DNA of 64,000 bases from Rhizoclosmatium globosum (GCA_002104985.1 MCGO01000060.1:1-64000), one strand, 5' to 3'; numbered from the stretch's first letter, positions 44,258 through 57,879 are shown. The notes: a model not told the origin generated them from the letters alone. Numbers and translations are program-made.

Positions 44258-45868
44258 TCAACTCTTCAATGTCAAGAGTCCACACATCGCCTTAGCAACG
44301 AAAAACCGAGGATGCCATGCTTCTCCTTTATCTTCACGAAGTTTGCAAATTCTTCGCTGATTCTCTTCGATAGCAGTTTTCTCGGCTGTAGCCTCATCCA
44401 AATCCTTGTTTAAGATTCCTTTCGTCACCTTTTTCCATAACCTAAGGAGCAGGTCAGATTATAATCTTAACTTGAAGCATACCTTTGGCTTTCAAACGAT
44501 TCCATTTCAGATTCGGGAGGGACAGTCTTGGGACAAATAATGGCTGTTGCAGCATTGAATAACGACTTTTTCCGGCTGATTGTGTTGATCGGACTTGATG
44601 TTGTTGAACTCATTGGTGACGGAATGGACAGCATAGCACTGCTCGCTTTATGCAATAATCCATGGAGTGTGTTGGCAACTGACTTTGATGGCCTCGTGGG
44701 CGTGAGACTTCTAGGAGGAACATCTTGCAGAATGGAAGGGCGACTCAATGTGTCAGACGAGTCTACTGAATTTTGACGAGAATGTCTTTGTAAACTTGAT
44801 GAGGTTGCTCCACAAACTTTTCAACAAATAGCTCGTCGGACCACTTCCCGGATATTTGAGCAACGATGGTATTGCTGGATTTTTGTTTTATGGGCCCGTC
44901 CACCACATTGAGGCTTCGGTCACTGAATACACCACGTGTTTTGAAATCAATCGCTGTATACAAGTCCGTTTCGGCACATGTTATTGTCGCAACGTCTCCA
45001 AGCTCCGTATACATTGTACCAAACAATATTCCTCGAGCGTAAACATTTGGGAATGTGATGACGTAGAGTTCACTTTCGCTTGGAGTTGCACCTTGCGGAG
45101 TGATTCGAATGCGTGTGCTTCCGTGCATAAGAGTGGCAGCACTATTCCCAAGAAAGCGAGATTTCGGCCTTAGATCTCCATCAATGTGTATTCGATGATG
45201 AGGGTTGATGTATGTATACGTTGATATTGGAGGGTGATGCGAAACTTGTTCACAAACGTAGAACGAGGTAGACCCATCAGACAGAGTCCACGAGCATCGA
45301 AAGAATTCACCAAGTACAGGATTGTAGGGTTTTTTACGCCCTATTGCACATTTGAGCATCAACCAGGAATAGAATCAAAGGGCAAACCTTTGGCCGAATA
45401 TGCCAGCCAGATAGAAAGAAGCGCGTGACTGCAATAAACCGGTCGACTGGGTCGTTCAGCGTTGGTATTCTAGTTAATTTGTCACTAGTTGGTAGGAACG
45501 TGAGAGTTCGGCTTCACATACTCAGTAATCAGATCTGGATGAGAAAAGAAGTCTGTAATCTTTTCGCACATGGACCTGGTTTCAAGGACGAAGGTTGGAA
45601 GGGTAACCCTAAGTGCGTTGGACTGAGCAACCACCCACCCACCCACGAGTTCCAATCACACTCACTTGTGCAAGTCCATTCCAACGGTCAACTGCGAAAC
45701 AAGCGAAAGCAGAATCGACCGTGGCTCATCGTCAAGAACTTCAACTTCGACGGTTTGGATTGATGTGTGCGACTCAGCCGGTCCTGCCAATTCATGCGCA
45801 CTTTCAAACTTGTCGTCTAAATCATCATTCGATGTCGGTGCAAAACGTGCGATGGAGTCTACTGGCAT
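44258..45868 (-). CDS. Oxysterol-binding protein-related protein (short ORP)
   Basis: About 460 residues in five exons. An N-terminal acidic region (DDLDDKFESAHELAGPAE) is followed by RSILLSLVSQLTVGMDLHK, VTLPTFVLETRSMCEKITDF, the KKPYNPVLGEFFRC block and the ORP fingerprint EQVSHHPP. The lipid-binding barrel continues to GKWSDELFVEKF. A Ser/Thr/Pro-rich insert (44,467-44,740) separates the barrel from the final ENQRRICKLREDKGEAWHPR-FF block. No PH or ankyrin domain is present, as in yeast Osh4-type proteins that exchange sterol and PI4P between membranes. The frame is intact. The insert is unusual in position. Confidence 0.93.
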
Positions 45869-45931
45869 TGTTTTGGGAGAGATTCCAAAAATAAATAAGA
45901 ACAATGTATTTACGTAATATAGTCATGAGGT

Positions 45932-48900
45932 TTACTTGGCGATCGCTTTCTTGGCCAAATATGCAGCTTCAGCTTGCGCAACCAACAACTGACGTCCTTC
46001 ATCCCCTGTTTCACTCACTAAACGCGTAAAGTACGCATCTTCCTGATCTTCACCCTTTTTCAACAACTCCGCTGGAGCACCATACTCGACTACATTTCCA
46101 TCGTTAAGAACCAAAACATAATCGTAATCGATGATTGTGTTCTGAAATCTCATATCAGTCACAAACATTTTATCAAACAGGACTTACCAAACGATGAGCT
46201 ATGGTAAGGGTCGTAACTCCGGAAAACGCTCCTCCTTTATATCTCAATACTTTGGCAATCAATGCATCCGTGTTCAAATCGACTGCACTTGTCGCTTCAT
46301 CCATAACAAAGAGCTTACTGCGTCGCAAAATGGCTCGAGCCAGCACAGCAACTGTCGCTCTCCCACACTCAAATTACCGCCATTTTCGCTGATAAACGCG
46401 TCCAGCTTTCCTGGAAGTTGTTCAACCATTTCTCGTAACTGTACATCAGAAATTGCTGACCACAATTCTGCATCCGTGTGTTTCCAGTTGGATCCAAGTT
46501 GAAACGCAGCGAACCTCGGAACAAAAATGGGTCTTGTGGTACAATACTGAAAGAGGACCTCAGAGTTTTTAGTTTCAGCTTGGATGTATCAACCCATCAA
46601 TCGTAATGGTGCCCGTGGGGATGACAAGCCTGAACAAAGCCTGCAACAGAGAACTTTTACCACTTCCTGTTCTACCTACGATTCCAACTGTGGAGCCAGC
46701 AGGAATCCTGATATTCAATCCTTTCAGCACAAGTTTCTCGTTTCCAGGATACCGCATTTTTAGATCAACCACATTAATTTCTCCTTTCTGTGGCCATGAA
46801 GTTTCGGGAATAACTTCGTTTGTAGCATTTGGACAGGGCTCGCAGGAATTTGAGTGTACTCTACAACTCGTTCCACACTCGTCATCAGATTCTCCGTTTC
46901 CGCGCTTTGTCTAAATGCCCATTGCACAACGCCAACTAAATTCAAGCTGTATGTCAGGACTAGTCCAACGCTTGAACTGCCAAGAGCCAAGGAATCGACT
47001 CGAGTGAACCCAACTGCACAGAGCGTTACGAATGCATTGAATACTGCTGCTACCAGATCAAGTCTCATTCCGAGCCAGCGGCCAAGACCCAAATATAGAA
47101 CTGAAATTCTCGTATTTTCGTTTTGAAGGGACCCCAGTTTTCGACAAATCTTGCCTGTGCGCCAAAGGCACGTACAGTGCTCAATCCTTCCAGGTTGCAG
47201 GAATTGTAGAGTATATGGGGGATCGGGTAATAGCCTCTTCGCGTTTGATTTGACGGGACGTTTGAACAAACATTGTGCGTAAATACCAGAAAGCTAATGA
47301 AATGAATGGAACTGAGACCAAGACGACAGGCATGTAGTAGATGGCGAGAATAAGTGTTGCGATGGAGGATAATGCTGCATTGACAAAATCAAAGAAAGTC
47401 CAAGGAAGAGACTCGTCCATTCGATTCAAATCAGACGATAAGCGACTGAAAGGAAGTTAAATACAATTAAATAAATCAATAGAACTTACTTTAAAATTCT
47501 ACCAACTGGGTTCTCGACAAAGAACTGCATTTCGGCTCCGAATACACTTCGAACAAGTTTCTCGGACAGTTTCAATGAACTTTCAATGCAGACTATAAAG
47601 AACATCAAGGTTCTGGTCCCAACACTGGTCAGAGTAACGAGTGTAAGAATGAGAAACAGGATCCACCACTTTGACTCTTGTTGTCCAGATGCAGATTGCG
47701 AGGACCATTGACCGACCCACCAATCAGTCACAATCAACATCGCTTGTCCAGCGACGCAGAGAATTGAGAGAACAATTAGCATGAACCATGAAGAGCCGGC
47801 GCGGAAATAATCCCTGTAGACAGACAACGACACGGATCCTTTCGCAGCTTCTTCTTTGGTGAAAACAGCTGGAGCAGCGACATCCTCTTTCGTTTCTCCA
47901 TTCACGATAGTATCATCTTCAACTTCGACAGATTCATCTATCACTGTTTCTGAACGCTTTCTCCACTGTTTCCTGCATAAAACTCTTGCATCACCGCCGA
48001 GAACCCAGACTCAACTTTCATAACATCTTCAAACTTGCCAAGTCCAACAACGCGACCATTTTCCATCAATAGTACGTCTCCATCAGTACATACTGAAGCT
48101 GATGCGTAACTAGAATTCGTGCACGCCCAGCCAGGAACCCCATGATACAGTTGTCAAAAATCTGCCGACCAACTTTCGCATCAACTGCAGCGAGAGGATC
48201 ATCTAGAAGAACCAACTCTGCGGTAGAATAACATGCCCTCGCCAATGCAACACGTGCTTTTTGACCTCCACTCAGAGTAATTCCTCGCTCACCCACAATC
48301 GTATTGAGACCATGTTCAAAGCTCTTTAAATCTCGTTCCAGGGAACACGCTTTGATGACTTGATTTAGTCTCTCGACGTCAAGGGCTTCTCCAAACACGA
48401 TGTTGTCTTGAATAGATCCAGTGATAATCCATGGACTCTGACCGGCATAACTGATGTTAAGTCCATTTCGAGTGTAAAAACCACCGGTATGATCCATTTC
48501 CCGCAAGATTCCATTCAAAAGACTGCTCTTTCCAGCCCCGACAGGACCAATGATACTCAAAAGACTTCCCGTTTTCAAATGCAGATTGATGTTTTCCAGA
48601 ATGTACTTCACAGGTTCCACAGGGTCAAGAAGAGGCTTCAACGCGATAGTTTCCTGGCGCGTGCGATTTGAAAGCAGCCAATTCGACTTTGCTGGTTGAG
48701 TTTGAGTTGAGGAGGCCAAAGGAGACTTTGACCACTTGAACGAGCATTTATCCAACAGAATCAAAGTGGATTCGTCAGCACCATCTGGAATCACGTTTGA
48801 CACAGCGGGCTCTATTTCTGGGAGCAAGAAAAATGTTTGAATTCGCTTGAATGAAACCAACGACTCCGTTGTGAACTGAAGAGCATAGGGGAATCGAAGA

Positions 48901-50016
48901 CCCATATTCCACCTCAATGATTGCAATAGAGCAATACTTGTGAATACGTTACTTGGAGTCAGCACTCCTCCCATTAAATAAAATGAGACAAAAGCGAATA
49001 ATTCAATAATGCAGGAGAATGCTTGGAAGAAGGACAAGTTGATGGCTCGAAGAAAGTATGCTTTTTTCATCTGCGTTTAGAATCGTTAGTTGGGTACAGC
49101 CTCAGATGTCTTAATTTACCATAGAAACTTCCTCTTTTCTCAGATTATCAATGTTGTTGATTAATGGCTCCTCCCAAGCATAGAGTTTGACCATCATGAT
49201 TCCCGTGAGCATGTCAGACAAGCTCTTCAAGCGAGAATCTCGAGGAGCCACAGATGCACGTCGATACTTTCCAAATAATTTAGAAATAAAGCCTTGGAGT
49301 GGGATCATAAGCAAAGTGGCACCAGACGCGACGAACGCAGCATTTCCGATTTGGTGATACAACAGTACAGTGACGATGATGAGAATCAAGGGACCAATTC
49401 CAATGAATAAAAAGACAACTGAAGCTTCCTCAAACCGATTGAGATCGTTGGCAATAAGATTGACGATAAAGCCAGTGGAAGACGTGTGTGAAATGGACAG
49501 ATTCATACATTTTCTGTATATAGCCGCAATGAAGCTTACGCGGAGAACCATGCCTAGTTTGGTGTTTATCCATCGTGATCCATGACGAATGATCGCAGTG
49601 ACAACACCAACGACCGACAAAATAAGAGCGTAACCAATGCCTTGACTGAAATCTCTTTCACTAGAATCTTGCTTGAACCAGAGGAGGAGGAGAGAGAGGA
49701 TGTAAGCCGAAACAAGCATCAATCCCTCCTCCAACAAGTTTCCCACCAAAACAGCTGCCAAAGTCCATCGATGCACCTTCAGAGTTGTCCATGCGAGAGA
49801 GGCTTTGTCTCCGTACCGAGCAACATCGTTATGCCAGGCACTGAGGATTTCATCAGCCAGTTTGGTCGAATCATCACTATCATCCAAATACGCCCAATCT
49901 TCACTGCCAAGCGTCTTCTTGCGTCCTCTTGCAATGGCTTCGTTGATGTAGAAGAACAGCCATCGTGAGGGAAAACTGACAGACTGCCGCCGTCGAAATC
50001 GCTTGTCTGTTTGCAT
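45932..50016 (-). CDS. ABC transporter, ABCC/MRP family, short form (several apparent frame breaks)
   Basis: About 1,200 residues with the order TMD1-NBD1-TMD2-NBD2 and no TMD0, as in ABCC4-like exporters. NBD1 (48,100-48,600) has [25 protein letters not shown] and [13 protein letters not shown], the non-canonical catalytic Asp usual for ABCC. NBD2 has [21 protein letters not shown] and [15 protein letters not shown]2 contains [21 protein letters not shown]. It likely exports organic anions or conjugates at plasma or vacuolar membrane; substrate unknown. Frame breaks near 46,343, 47,132-47,135 and 47,200 would each be fixed by one extra C or G; another lies near 48,087. Start at 50,016 gives [15 protein letters not shown], normal for this family. 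Confidence 0.9.
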
Positions 50017-50170
50017 TCTAAAGTTAAATATGGCAAGGAAAAAAAGAAAGCCGCAGGGGGCTAAAGGCAAATTAGTGTTACGTCATCGACTTAACCAGAT
50101 CTTGATGATTCGGAAGTTGAATTAACAGTCTTCTCCTTTCCTGTTGTTTGGTGACAATTCTCCCACAACA

Positions 50171-51854
50171 ATGCTCACTTTCAAACCTCCTCGACCACTG
50201 CCCCCTTCCTTCAGGAAAACATCTATTGCGATTGGTTTATGCTTATTTGCATACTTATGTATACTGGGGCCAGACATTGACACGTTGTCGTTTGATTCAA
50301 GTCAGGCCATTCAGTCTGATTCTAATCTCGCGCCAGAATTTAAGTGGAGCCGATTCCTGAATGGAAATAGCACAGACTTGAGCTCCATTAGGCCATCTCG
50401 GTCTGATTGTGGAGGAATGGCTCTGATGGATCTATATCGCGAAAGAAACCTTCCGTCATTTTGGATTCTAGTCGCTCATGGATCTGGTTTCATCATACGA
50501 CCTCAAAATATGGAATTACTGCCATGTTCGCATTTGAGAAGTGCCAAGTTTTCAGTTGCCCTTGAGAATGAGGTGTCTGATCCTAAATTCAACTTTCCTC
50601 TGGGTTATGCATCCCAAACCAGACAGTTCCAGGAATATATCACATATACGCAAACTTAAAGGAATCGGAGTACCTGCCGCCTCGAAGATACGTTCTGTCA
50701 GCAAAACTGGAGTTTGGATTCATGTTTGAGACCCGAACAGGTTGGCTCGATTTTCTATGGCGTTATATACTAACGTTTTTAATAATGCAGGTGTTATTGA
50801 GTTTGGAGCAGCTCAGATTAAGGATACTGAGAAAATTCTCTTTAACGCTGAGGTGGTGGTGTGGAATAACGACACCACCCCTATCCAAGGCTCTCACACA
50901 ACAGTCATAGATATCACAGAACTTCCATACCAAACAAAGCAATCAAATCTGTACGAGCTATGCTCTCTACATCAACTATCAACTATGCGTATTTATCGCG
51001 ACCATCAGTCTCTCAATCCAACAGAATGCTTGATACCTGAATTCACACCACGGAATCTTGTAGCTCCTTCACCCGAACATAATCTTACTCCTCAATGGCT
51101 TCATATAGTCGGAGATTCCAACTCCCACATGCTCTTCAAACACTTAACCAGACACAAACTCTCGCTCAAACAATGTTGGTCAGGCCACTATCCCTCCCCA
51201 GTTGTATGTACATACCCATTTGATGGGCAAGCACCAGCCCACGGAATTCATTTCGTCGTCTACACAAACTGGTTTCTGGACGTGGATGTGCTACCTTTTC
51301 CTAAGAACGCTTTTCACAGTTGGGACTTGGAACGTTTCTTCCAAGAATACCGTCACTTCCTTCCCCAAAACGAGGAAGACCCCGAATCGGAGTATGGAAT
51401 TTTAATGGCCCGAGTCAAGGACACATATCCAATGCCTGCTCGAACAATTGTCAGTTTTGGTTCTCATTGGGATCACCAGACACCCTACGGCATGACGAAA
51501 ACCATGAATGCAGTCGTACATCAAATTGAGAATCAAAAGGAACGTGAATGGTACAAGAAAACTGCCCGGTTCGTGGCGGAAACTGCGGTCCTGACTTCAC
51601 AAATTCCACCAAAATACGTGGGACGAACATATCATCAGCAGAACGCGAGAATAATGGAGAGAAACAATGTAGTCTTGGATATATGTAGAGCTAATGGGCT
51701 TCAATTTATTGACCAGTTTGGTTGGGGTCAAGCGTGGGGAGTATGGAAAGAGCCAGGGGATGCATATCATTTCAAGGAAGATGGATGGAAGAACGGAATG
51801 GTCTATTCGAGAATGGCGGATACTTATTTAATGGACATGGGATTCCGCGTTTGA
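50171..51854 (+). CDS. PC-esterase-like type II membrane protein, tandem copy 1
   Basis: About 535 residues in two exons. A cytosolic Pro-rich start and one membrane helix (TSIAIGLCLFAYLCIL) precede a lumenal part. It has a CGG domain (DCGGMALMDLYRERNLPSFW) and an SGNH/PC-esterase domain (Pmr5/Cas1/NXPE type): WLHIVGDSNSHMLF with the GDS nucleophile at about 51,111, and GDAYHF, the DxxH dyad, near the C-terminus. Such enzymes usually add or remove acetyl groups on polysaccharides in the Golgi. The frame breaks at 50,613-50,615; one more C would give ASPNQTVPGIYHIY, matching copy 2. The intron (50,742-50,789) has a TACTAAC branch site. Confidence 0.8.
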
Positions 51855-51918
51855 TAAATCAAAAAGATAGAATGAATGATGAGATTAATTCACTAGTGAA
51901 GCTGTCAAAACTCGAAAA

Positions 51919-53580
51919 ATGCCCAAAACTTCAATTCCGTATCATCTATCGTATCGAAAAGCCTTTATAGCTATTTCATTGTGCATCGTCATATCATTCT
52001 CGATTCTGCAGCCTGAAGTCGATTCAAAATGGTTTCCGAATGGATCTCCAAAGATTATTCTGACCAACGCCGACACAACTCAAGAGTTCATATACGGAAA
52101 CAAATCTGACTTGAATGAATTAATCCGCACATTACCTTCAAACGGCCTCGAATGTGGTGGCCTCTCCACAGCAACCCTTTTTCAGTCACGAAACCAACCA
52201 ACATTTTGGACGCTCGCATCACTCGGAAGCTCCACCTTTTTCATTCTCCCTCTAAATAGAAGCATTCTTCCATGCGCACACTTGAAACATGCGAAATTCT
52301 CAGTCTCTCTTCTGAATGAACCTTCAGAACCTAAATTCAACTTTCCACTGGGCTATGCAACGCCAAATGACACAATACCAGGGATTTATAACATTCATAC
52401 GAATTTATCTCCGAATACGTGCTTACCGCAACGTCGATATGTTGTTTCCGTGAAAATGGAGTTTGGGTTTCTGTTTGATACACCAACAGGTTTGATTTCC
52501 TATTTTCGAGGTGCCTTCATTGTGTAGTTAAACAGTATTTAAGGTGCTCACGAATTTGGAACTGCTGAAATCAGGAAACTGGAGGGAAACGAACAATATG
52601 TTACGTTCAACAATGATACAACTCCAATTCAGACAGACGGCGATGGAATAGTCGACTTTACAAATACTGGATGCGTACAAGCCATAGATTCTCAACCTTT
52701 ATGCACGTTCCACCAATTTGAAACGTTGCGTGTGTACAGAGATTTCAAGTCTTTGATTTCGCTTGGCTGCACTATTCCTGAGTATACACCACAAACCATG
52801 TTTCCTCTTCGCACAAACCAAAATGTGACGCAGAAATGGCTGCATTTTGTTGGAGACTCCAACACACACCGTCTCTTCAAACATCTGACTGAATACAAAC
52901 TTGAGTTGACTCATTGCTTCTTCGGAAAATATCCGTCGCCAATCATTTGTACATACCCACCAACACTCCCATCTCCTCCGAATCATGGAATTACGTTCGC
53001 AGTATATACGAATTGGTGGTTGACGCCCTTGACTCACCCTCGAAACGCATTCCAAGGATGGACGTTGACGCATCTCCTCGAAAAAGACCCATACCGCACA
53101 TTTATATCAAAAAAAGAACATAAACTCATCTGGAAACGTGTCAAATCGACACAGAACCTTCCAATTCGGACTCTCGTCAGCTTCGGATCGCATTATGAGC
53201 ATCAAACACCGTTTGGAATGAACGTAACAATGAGTACAATCATACGACAGATGGAGAAGAGGAAAGAGAAAGACTGGTACAAGAAGACTGCACGATTCTT
53301 GGCTGAGTTCCCAGTCCTCACTTACCAACTCCCTCCAAAGCACGCAAAATCAACAGCCCATCAAAACAACATCCGAATCAAAGAACGAAACCAAGTTGTC
53401 TTGAACGCGTGTCGAGAATCAGGGATGCAATACATGGACGTGTTTGGTTGGGGCGAGGCTTGGGGTGAATACAAACAAATTGGTGATGCGAGGCATTTCA
53501 AAGAAGGAAAATGGAAAGGGATGGTGTATAATCGGATAGCAGATTCTATTTTATTGGACCTTGGATATCGAGTCCAATAA
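51919..53580 (+). CDS. PC-esterase-like type II membrane protein, tandem copy 2
   Basis: About 535 residues, two exons, frame intact, same layout as copy 1: membrane helix (FIAISLCIVISFSILQ), CGGLSTATLFQSRNQPTFW, FNFPLGYATPNDTIPGIYN, WLHFVGDSNTHRLFKHL with the GDS Ser at about 52,857, FGSHYEHQTPFGM, ARFLAEFPVLTYQLPPKHA and GDARHFKEG with the DxxH dyad. The catalytic triad is complete. It starts 64 bp after copy 1 ends. The best preserved of the three and the reference for comparing them. Confidence 0.83.
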
Positions 53581-53622
53581 AAAATAGGATCTGTCAAATT
53601 CCTATTCTCGAATTCTTTCAAT

Positions 53623-55265
53623 ATGGCTCCAAGCAAGCGAACGACGCGGAAGTTCCTCTCTTCCTTATTTTCTATCGGCATAGTTATATCAGTTTCACTG
53701 GTATTCTACATGACACTCGTTGACGATAAAGCTGAATCAACAGTGTCATCTAAATCTGACCAAATCGTCATTGACGCAAATGAGAATCTCCAAAGCTTTC
53801 TATACGGCACATCAACAAGTATTTCGCAACTATATCCAATCATACCACGAAAACCCAGACTTCAATGCGGGGGCCTGTCAAACTCAACACTCACAGAACT
53901 TCGTGGCCTCAATACTTTCTGGACACTCGAATCACATGACAATGCATTCATTATTCGTCCTTCAAACGCCAGTCTCCTTCCATGCACTTTCCTCTCACTG
54001 GCCGTGTTTTCAGTCTGGCTTGATGGCGACGTATTTGATCCTTCTGAGCCACGCTTTCATCTTCCACTCAAATTCGCAAAGAGAAACGATGAAGTACCTG
54101 GTTTATTTACGTTACATGCTGGATTGAAGAATGGAGAGTGTCTTCCGGCCCAAAAGTTTCAAGTGAATGCACAGTTGGAATATCATTCCCTGCCGCCTAC
54201 ACCTGAAGGTAAGGTCTTTATTCTCTCGCTTTTAATGAGCTAAAATAATTTGAAGTCTCTGAATACGGAACGCGAGAGATTAATGCTGTGAAGTCATTAT
54301 CAGAACGTGTTGTCGTCAACTTGAGTCCGTCCCCTTTTCCTGCAGCATCCCTCGACCTCACAAAGTACAAATGTCCTCGAAAATCAACCAAAAAGTTTCC
54401 ATGCACGGCGCAGCAACTTGAGTCTTTGACAGTATATCGGTACAACAACAAACTCAAACCTCTTGGCTGCACTGTACCGATTTACACCCAATTCAAAGAT
54501 ATTCAACTCCTGTCAGATCGAAAATCGTATACAAGCGATCAATGGATCCATTTTGTGGGAGACTTTACAACGAGAAAGTTGTTTTTGAAGCTTGCAGAGA
54601 AAGTAGGACTCACTCCCATCTCCGAAAAGTGTCATCAAACTGATTCAAAACACGGAGTTATTATTTGTTTCAGAGATCCCCTGTATGTTGAAAAGAGGGC
54701 AGATATGGACGTTACAGTTTTGGTATTTACTCCATGGAGTCTTCAATCAAACGATACAACCCCCCTAAATGCAATGGAGGGACAAAAGTTCCGTCAAATA
54801 ATGGACCTGGATATGTATTGGAAAGTGTTGCCGAAATTGTGGAGCAAGAAACAGAAGCGTATCATTTTCACGCGGACCAAGGCATTGGGTCTTCCACTGC
54901 GAACTGTTATCGCTCTTGGCAGTGAATACCCTGAGCAAACTTACTATGGACGCAAAGAAGCTCTCAAGAGTATATTTCGACGTGTATATCCAACGACACA
55001 TTTAAATCACTACAAGTCCTCAACTATGTTTATTGGCGAAACAGCGTCGGTCCCTTCTCAAATACCCGATACTAAAAAGCCGTTTATGAATAATCGACGT
55101 GTCATGGAACGTAATCAAGCTGTGTTGGAAGTGTGTCGTGAATATGGGTTTCAGTATTTGGATCTGTTTGGATGGGGAGCAGCGTGGAACGAAGAAGCTG
55201 AGCTCCATGGGACTGCATACAGCCGAATGGCAGACACTGTTCTGTATAATCTGATTGATAATTAA
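53623..55265 (+). CDS. PC-esterase-like protein, tandem copy 3, catalytically dead
   Basis: About 525 residues, two exons, frame intact, starting 42 bp after copy 2. It keeps the membrane helix (FSIGIVISVSLVFYMTL), the CGGLSNSTLTELRGLNTFW domain and the general fold, but WIHFVGDFTTRKLF replaces GDSNxH (Ser to Phe near 54,561). The C-terminal GDAxHFKE segment is deleted, AELHGTAYSRMADTV standing in its place. Both the nucleophile and the DxxH dyad are therefore gone. With an open frame over the whole length, it is better read as a pseudoenzyme, perhaps a binding partner, than a pseudogene. Confidence 0.8.
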
Positions 55266-55317
55266 AATGGATAATTGCTGAACCCACTTTGTTTTTTGTG
55301 CGCAACCACTTACTCAA

Positions 55318-56570
55318 ATGGCGTACACTGAAGCCACACCACTCTCCCACGACACCAGTCCAAGCAGACCACCACCACCACCGCCACTACCTTCGAGGCC
55401 ACCACGATCCAAGGCATCGTACGTGTTCCGGCTGGTGTTCTTCTCGCTTTCGGGGCTGTTTACGATGGGCACGTTGTCGCTGCTTCTCGTTCTTGGGCTT
55501 CCGCTGGGCCTGGTCCACGCACCGACTTTTCGGTTCTTTGTGCGTGAATCAATTGCGACGATTGGATCGCTCGGGGCGATTGTTCAGTGGCTTCTTGTTC
55601 CCGATTTGGAGTTTGTTGTTTCCGGCGACTCGGATCTCGGCGGGAAACAGCTGCTCTTTTGTAACCATGGCACGTTCTTGGACTGGTGGTTTCTGGGCTT
55701 GGTCATGTGAGTTGGTTTTGGTGGTTTCTGGTTCAGGGTTAACCCCTTCCACCAAATTGGTAATTACCAATTAGTTGGCATCAAGGCAAGGGGTCTGGCG
55801 TCAAGATCATGCTCATGGATGTCCTCAAGTACATTCCATTCACGGGCTGGATCATGTGGTTCGACGGATTCGTGTTCTTAAAACAGAAATGGGCTCTCGA
55901 TGAACCAATCTTGAAAAAGAGCTTGCCACCACTGGCGAATCGTCCAGCCGAACCACTTTCTCTGCTAATGTACCCAGAAGGCACTCTAGTGTATGGATCC
56001 AACATTGACCGATCCAAGGCATTCATTGAAAAAGAGAAAGAGCGAGTATTGGAGTCAGGCGAATACATTCCGCGTGTTCCAACCAATGTCATCTTGCCTC
56101 GCGCAAAGGGTCTCCGTGCAACAATTCAATTATTGAATGCTCCAGGATCCATTTCCCCCGTAAAGTCTCTCTATGATGTCACGATGGGTTACTGGCCTTC
56201 TTCCCGTGGCTTTGAGACCGGCGTGTATCCTTTTGACTCTGTCAGTCCGTTTACCGTGTTTGGTACTGGTGGAGATGCTCTAACTCGTGTCTGCATTGAT
56301 TTTCGTAGAATGGAGGGTTCCAAGAATGGTGTGGATGCGTTGAATAAGGCGACGGATGATGAGTTTTATGTTTGGCTTAACAAGAGGTGGGAACTGAAAG
56401 ACGATTTGTTGGCATACTTTCACGAATCTGGGAAGTTTGAAGGATTTGCTGGAAGTATCGATGATGAAAGAGTTGTTGTCGACTCTGAGTCTGTCAAGAC
56501 ATTCAAGATTGTCCCGCGATTCGTGGACTTTGTTCGCATCATTGGGCGTTTATTGTATTATGGGGCATAA
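55318..56570 (+). CDS. PlsC-type lysophospholipid acyltransferase (AGPAT/LCLAT-like)
   Basis: Two exons, about 390 residues. After a Pro-rich start and a hydrophobic segment (LFTMGTLSLLLVLGLPLGLV), acyltransferase motif I reads NHGTFLDWW (HxxxxD kept). Motif II lies around FTGWIMWFDGFVFLK, motif III is YPEGTLVYG and motif IV is VPTNVILPRAKG. The C-terminus ends with IVPRFVDFVRIIGRLLYYG, a likely membrane anchor. It acylates a lysophospholipid at the ER or lipid droplet; the spacing and long C-terminal part fit the LCLAT1/AGPAT5 branch that can act in phosphatidylinositol or cardiolipin remodelling. The intron lies at about 55,709-55,787. Confidence 0.87.
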
Positions 56571-56653
56571 TTGCCGCCATTGCCATTCTTGCCATTTACA
56601 CAAAGAAATAAAGATGGATGCTGGAATATCTTTCATAGACCGAAGACAAGGCT

Positions 56654-57748
56654 TTATTCCATCTTGGTACATGTCGGTTCATTCTCAACAGAGTGTGCAA
56701 CACCCCGTTCATACACATAATACCGAAACCTTTTCTCCTTTCCACTCTTGAACAAGTCCTCAACGACTCTCTTTCCATACAAGTCGCCATCCAGTGTCCA
56801 ATCCAACAACTCCTTTCTCCCAAAATCCTCACAGAAAACAACACGAAATCCTGACTTTACCATGCGTTCTTCAAACTCAATAGTGTAGTTTGAGAATCTG
56901 CTCACCCTTAATTCGGTGGTGATGTAGATTCGTGCACCAGCCTTGTCAGACAGTACTGTGTACATATTGGTGGAACCAATTCAACATGCATGGCATCATA
57001 GCAAATATCAGCTCCATAAATCACGTCAAACTTGTCGTCAGAGGCAGTTGTTTCTCATCAGAAACCCAAGCCCAATCCAATTTGAGTACAGACACAGCGT
57101 CAGCGCAACCGTTGGCTTCCACATTCACGATAGCGTTATCTAGGACTTTATCAAGATAGTCTGTAGCATAAACATGTTTGGCGCCATACTTTGCGGCAGC
57201 GATTCCTACAACTGCAGTTCCACAACCCAATTCCAAGATAGGACTTGTGGGCACAGGTATTTTCTTGCGTGCAATAAAGTACGCAAACCTTAGTTTTTGA
57301 GTTAACTGTAAATAACTGACACAACTGCTAAAACTGCAAGACAAACTCACAAGCATCCAGCCTTCCATACATTAGCCCCAACATCTTCATCCGTACAACT
57401 CATCTCATGAACATCAATCACCGTATCCCCATCAAGTTCCATTCTCCGCACCCACTGACTCGCAACAACAGGCACGTCCGAAATACAAGCAAGCAAGTTC
57501 GCAACCCTCTCCATTTCACAGTCTAGATCCACAGAATCTAATGGAACCCGTTTCGTCCATACACTCATGACAGAAGTCAACCAGTTTGAGATATGCTTTT
57601 CGAGTGTTGTGTCTGTAAATTGGCTTCTGGCTGACAAGAATGAATTGATTTGGTCAAGCACTGGAATTACGGCCTTGACACTGCGCTTGTCTACTGAGAG
57701 TAAGCATGTTTCGAGGGTTTCGATATCGACTGAAGGATAGGTCTGCAT
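56654..57748 (-). CDS. SAM-dependent protein-lysine methyltransferase (METTL21/FAM86-like), copy 1
   Basis: About 310 residues in three or four exons. A helical N-terminal part (VDIETLETCLLSVDKRSVKA) leads to GANVWKAGCLFAYFIARKKI. The SAM fold follows: ILELGCGTAVVGIAAAKYGA (motif I), VYATDYLDKVLDNAIVNVEA, LKLDWAWVSDE, FDVIYGADICYD (post-II) and IYITTELRVSRFSNYTIEF. The C-terminus KRVVEDLFKSGKEKRFRYYVYE is shared with copy 2. It belongs to the lysine methyltransferase 16 family that modifies translation factors and chaperones; its substrate cannot be deduced. Convergent with the acyltransferase. Confidence 0.8.
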
Positions 57749-57879
57749 TTGTTGGAGATTTTATGACCTTTGATGTCAAATTTGGAAAAACACGTGTTTT
57801 TTGGGCGTGGCCTTTCAGCACCATACGAACTCATGGTTTGTTTTTGGCTGATCGATAAGGCACTATATATTAGGTATAT

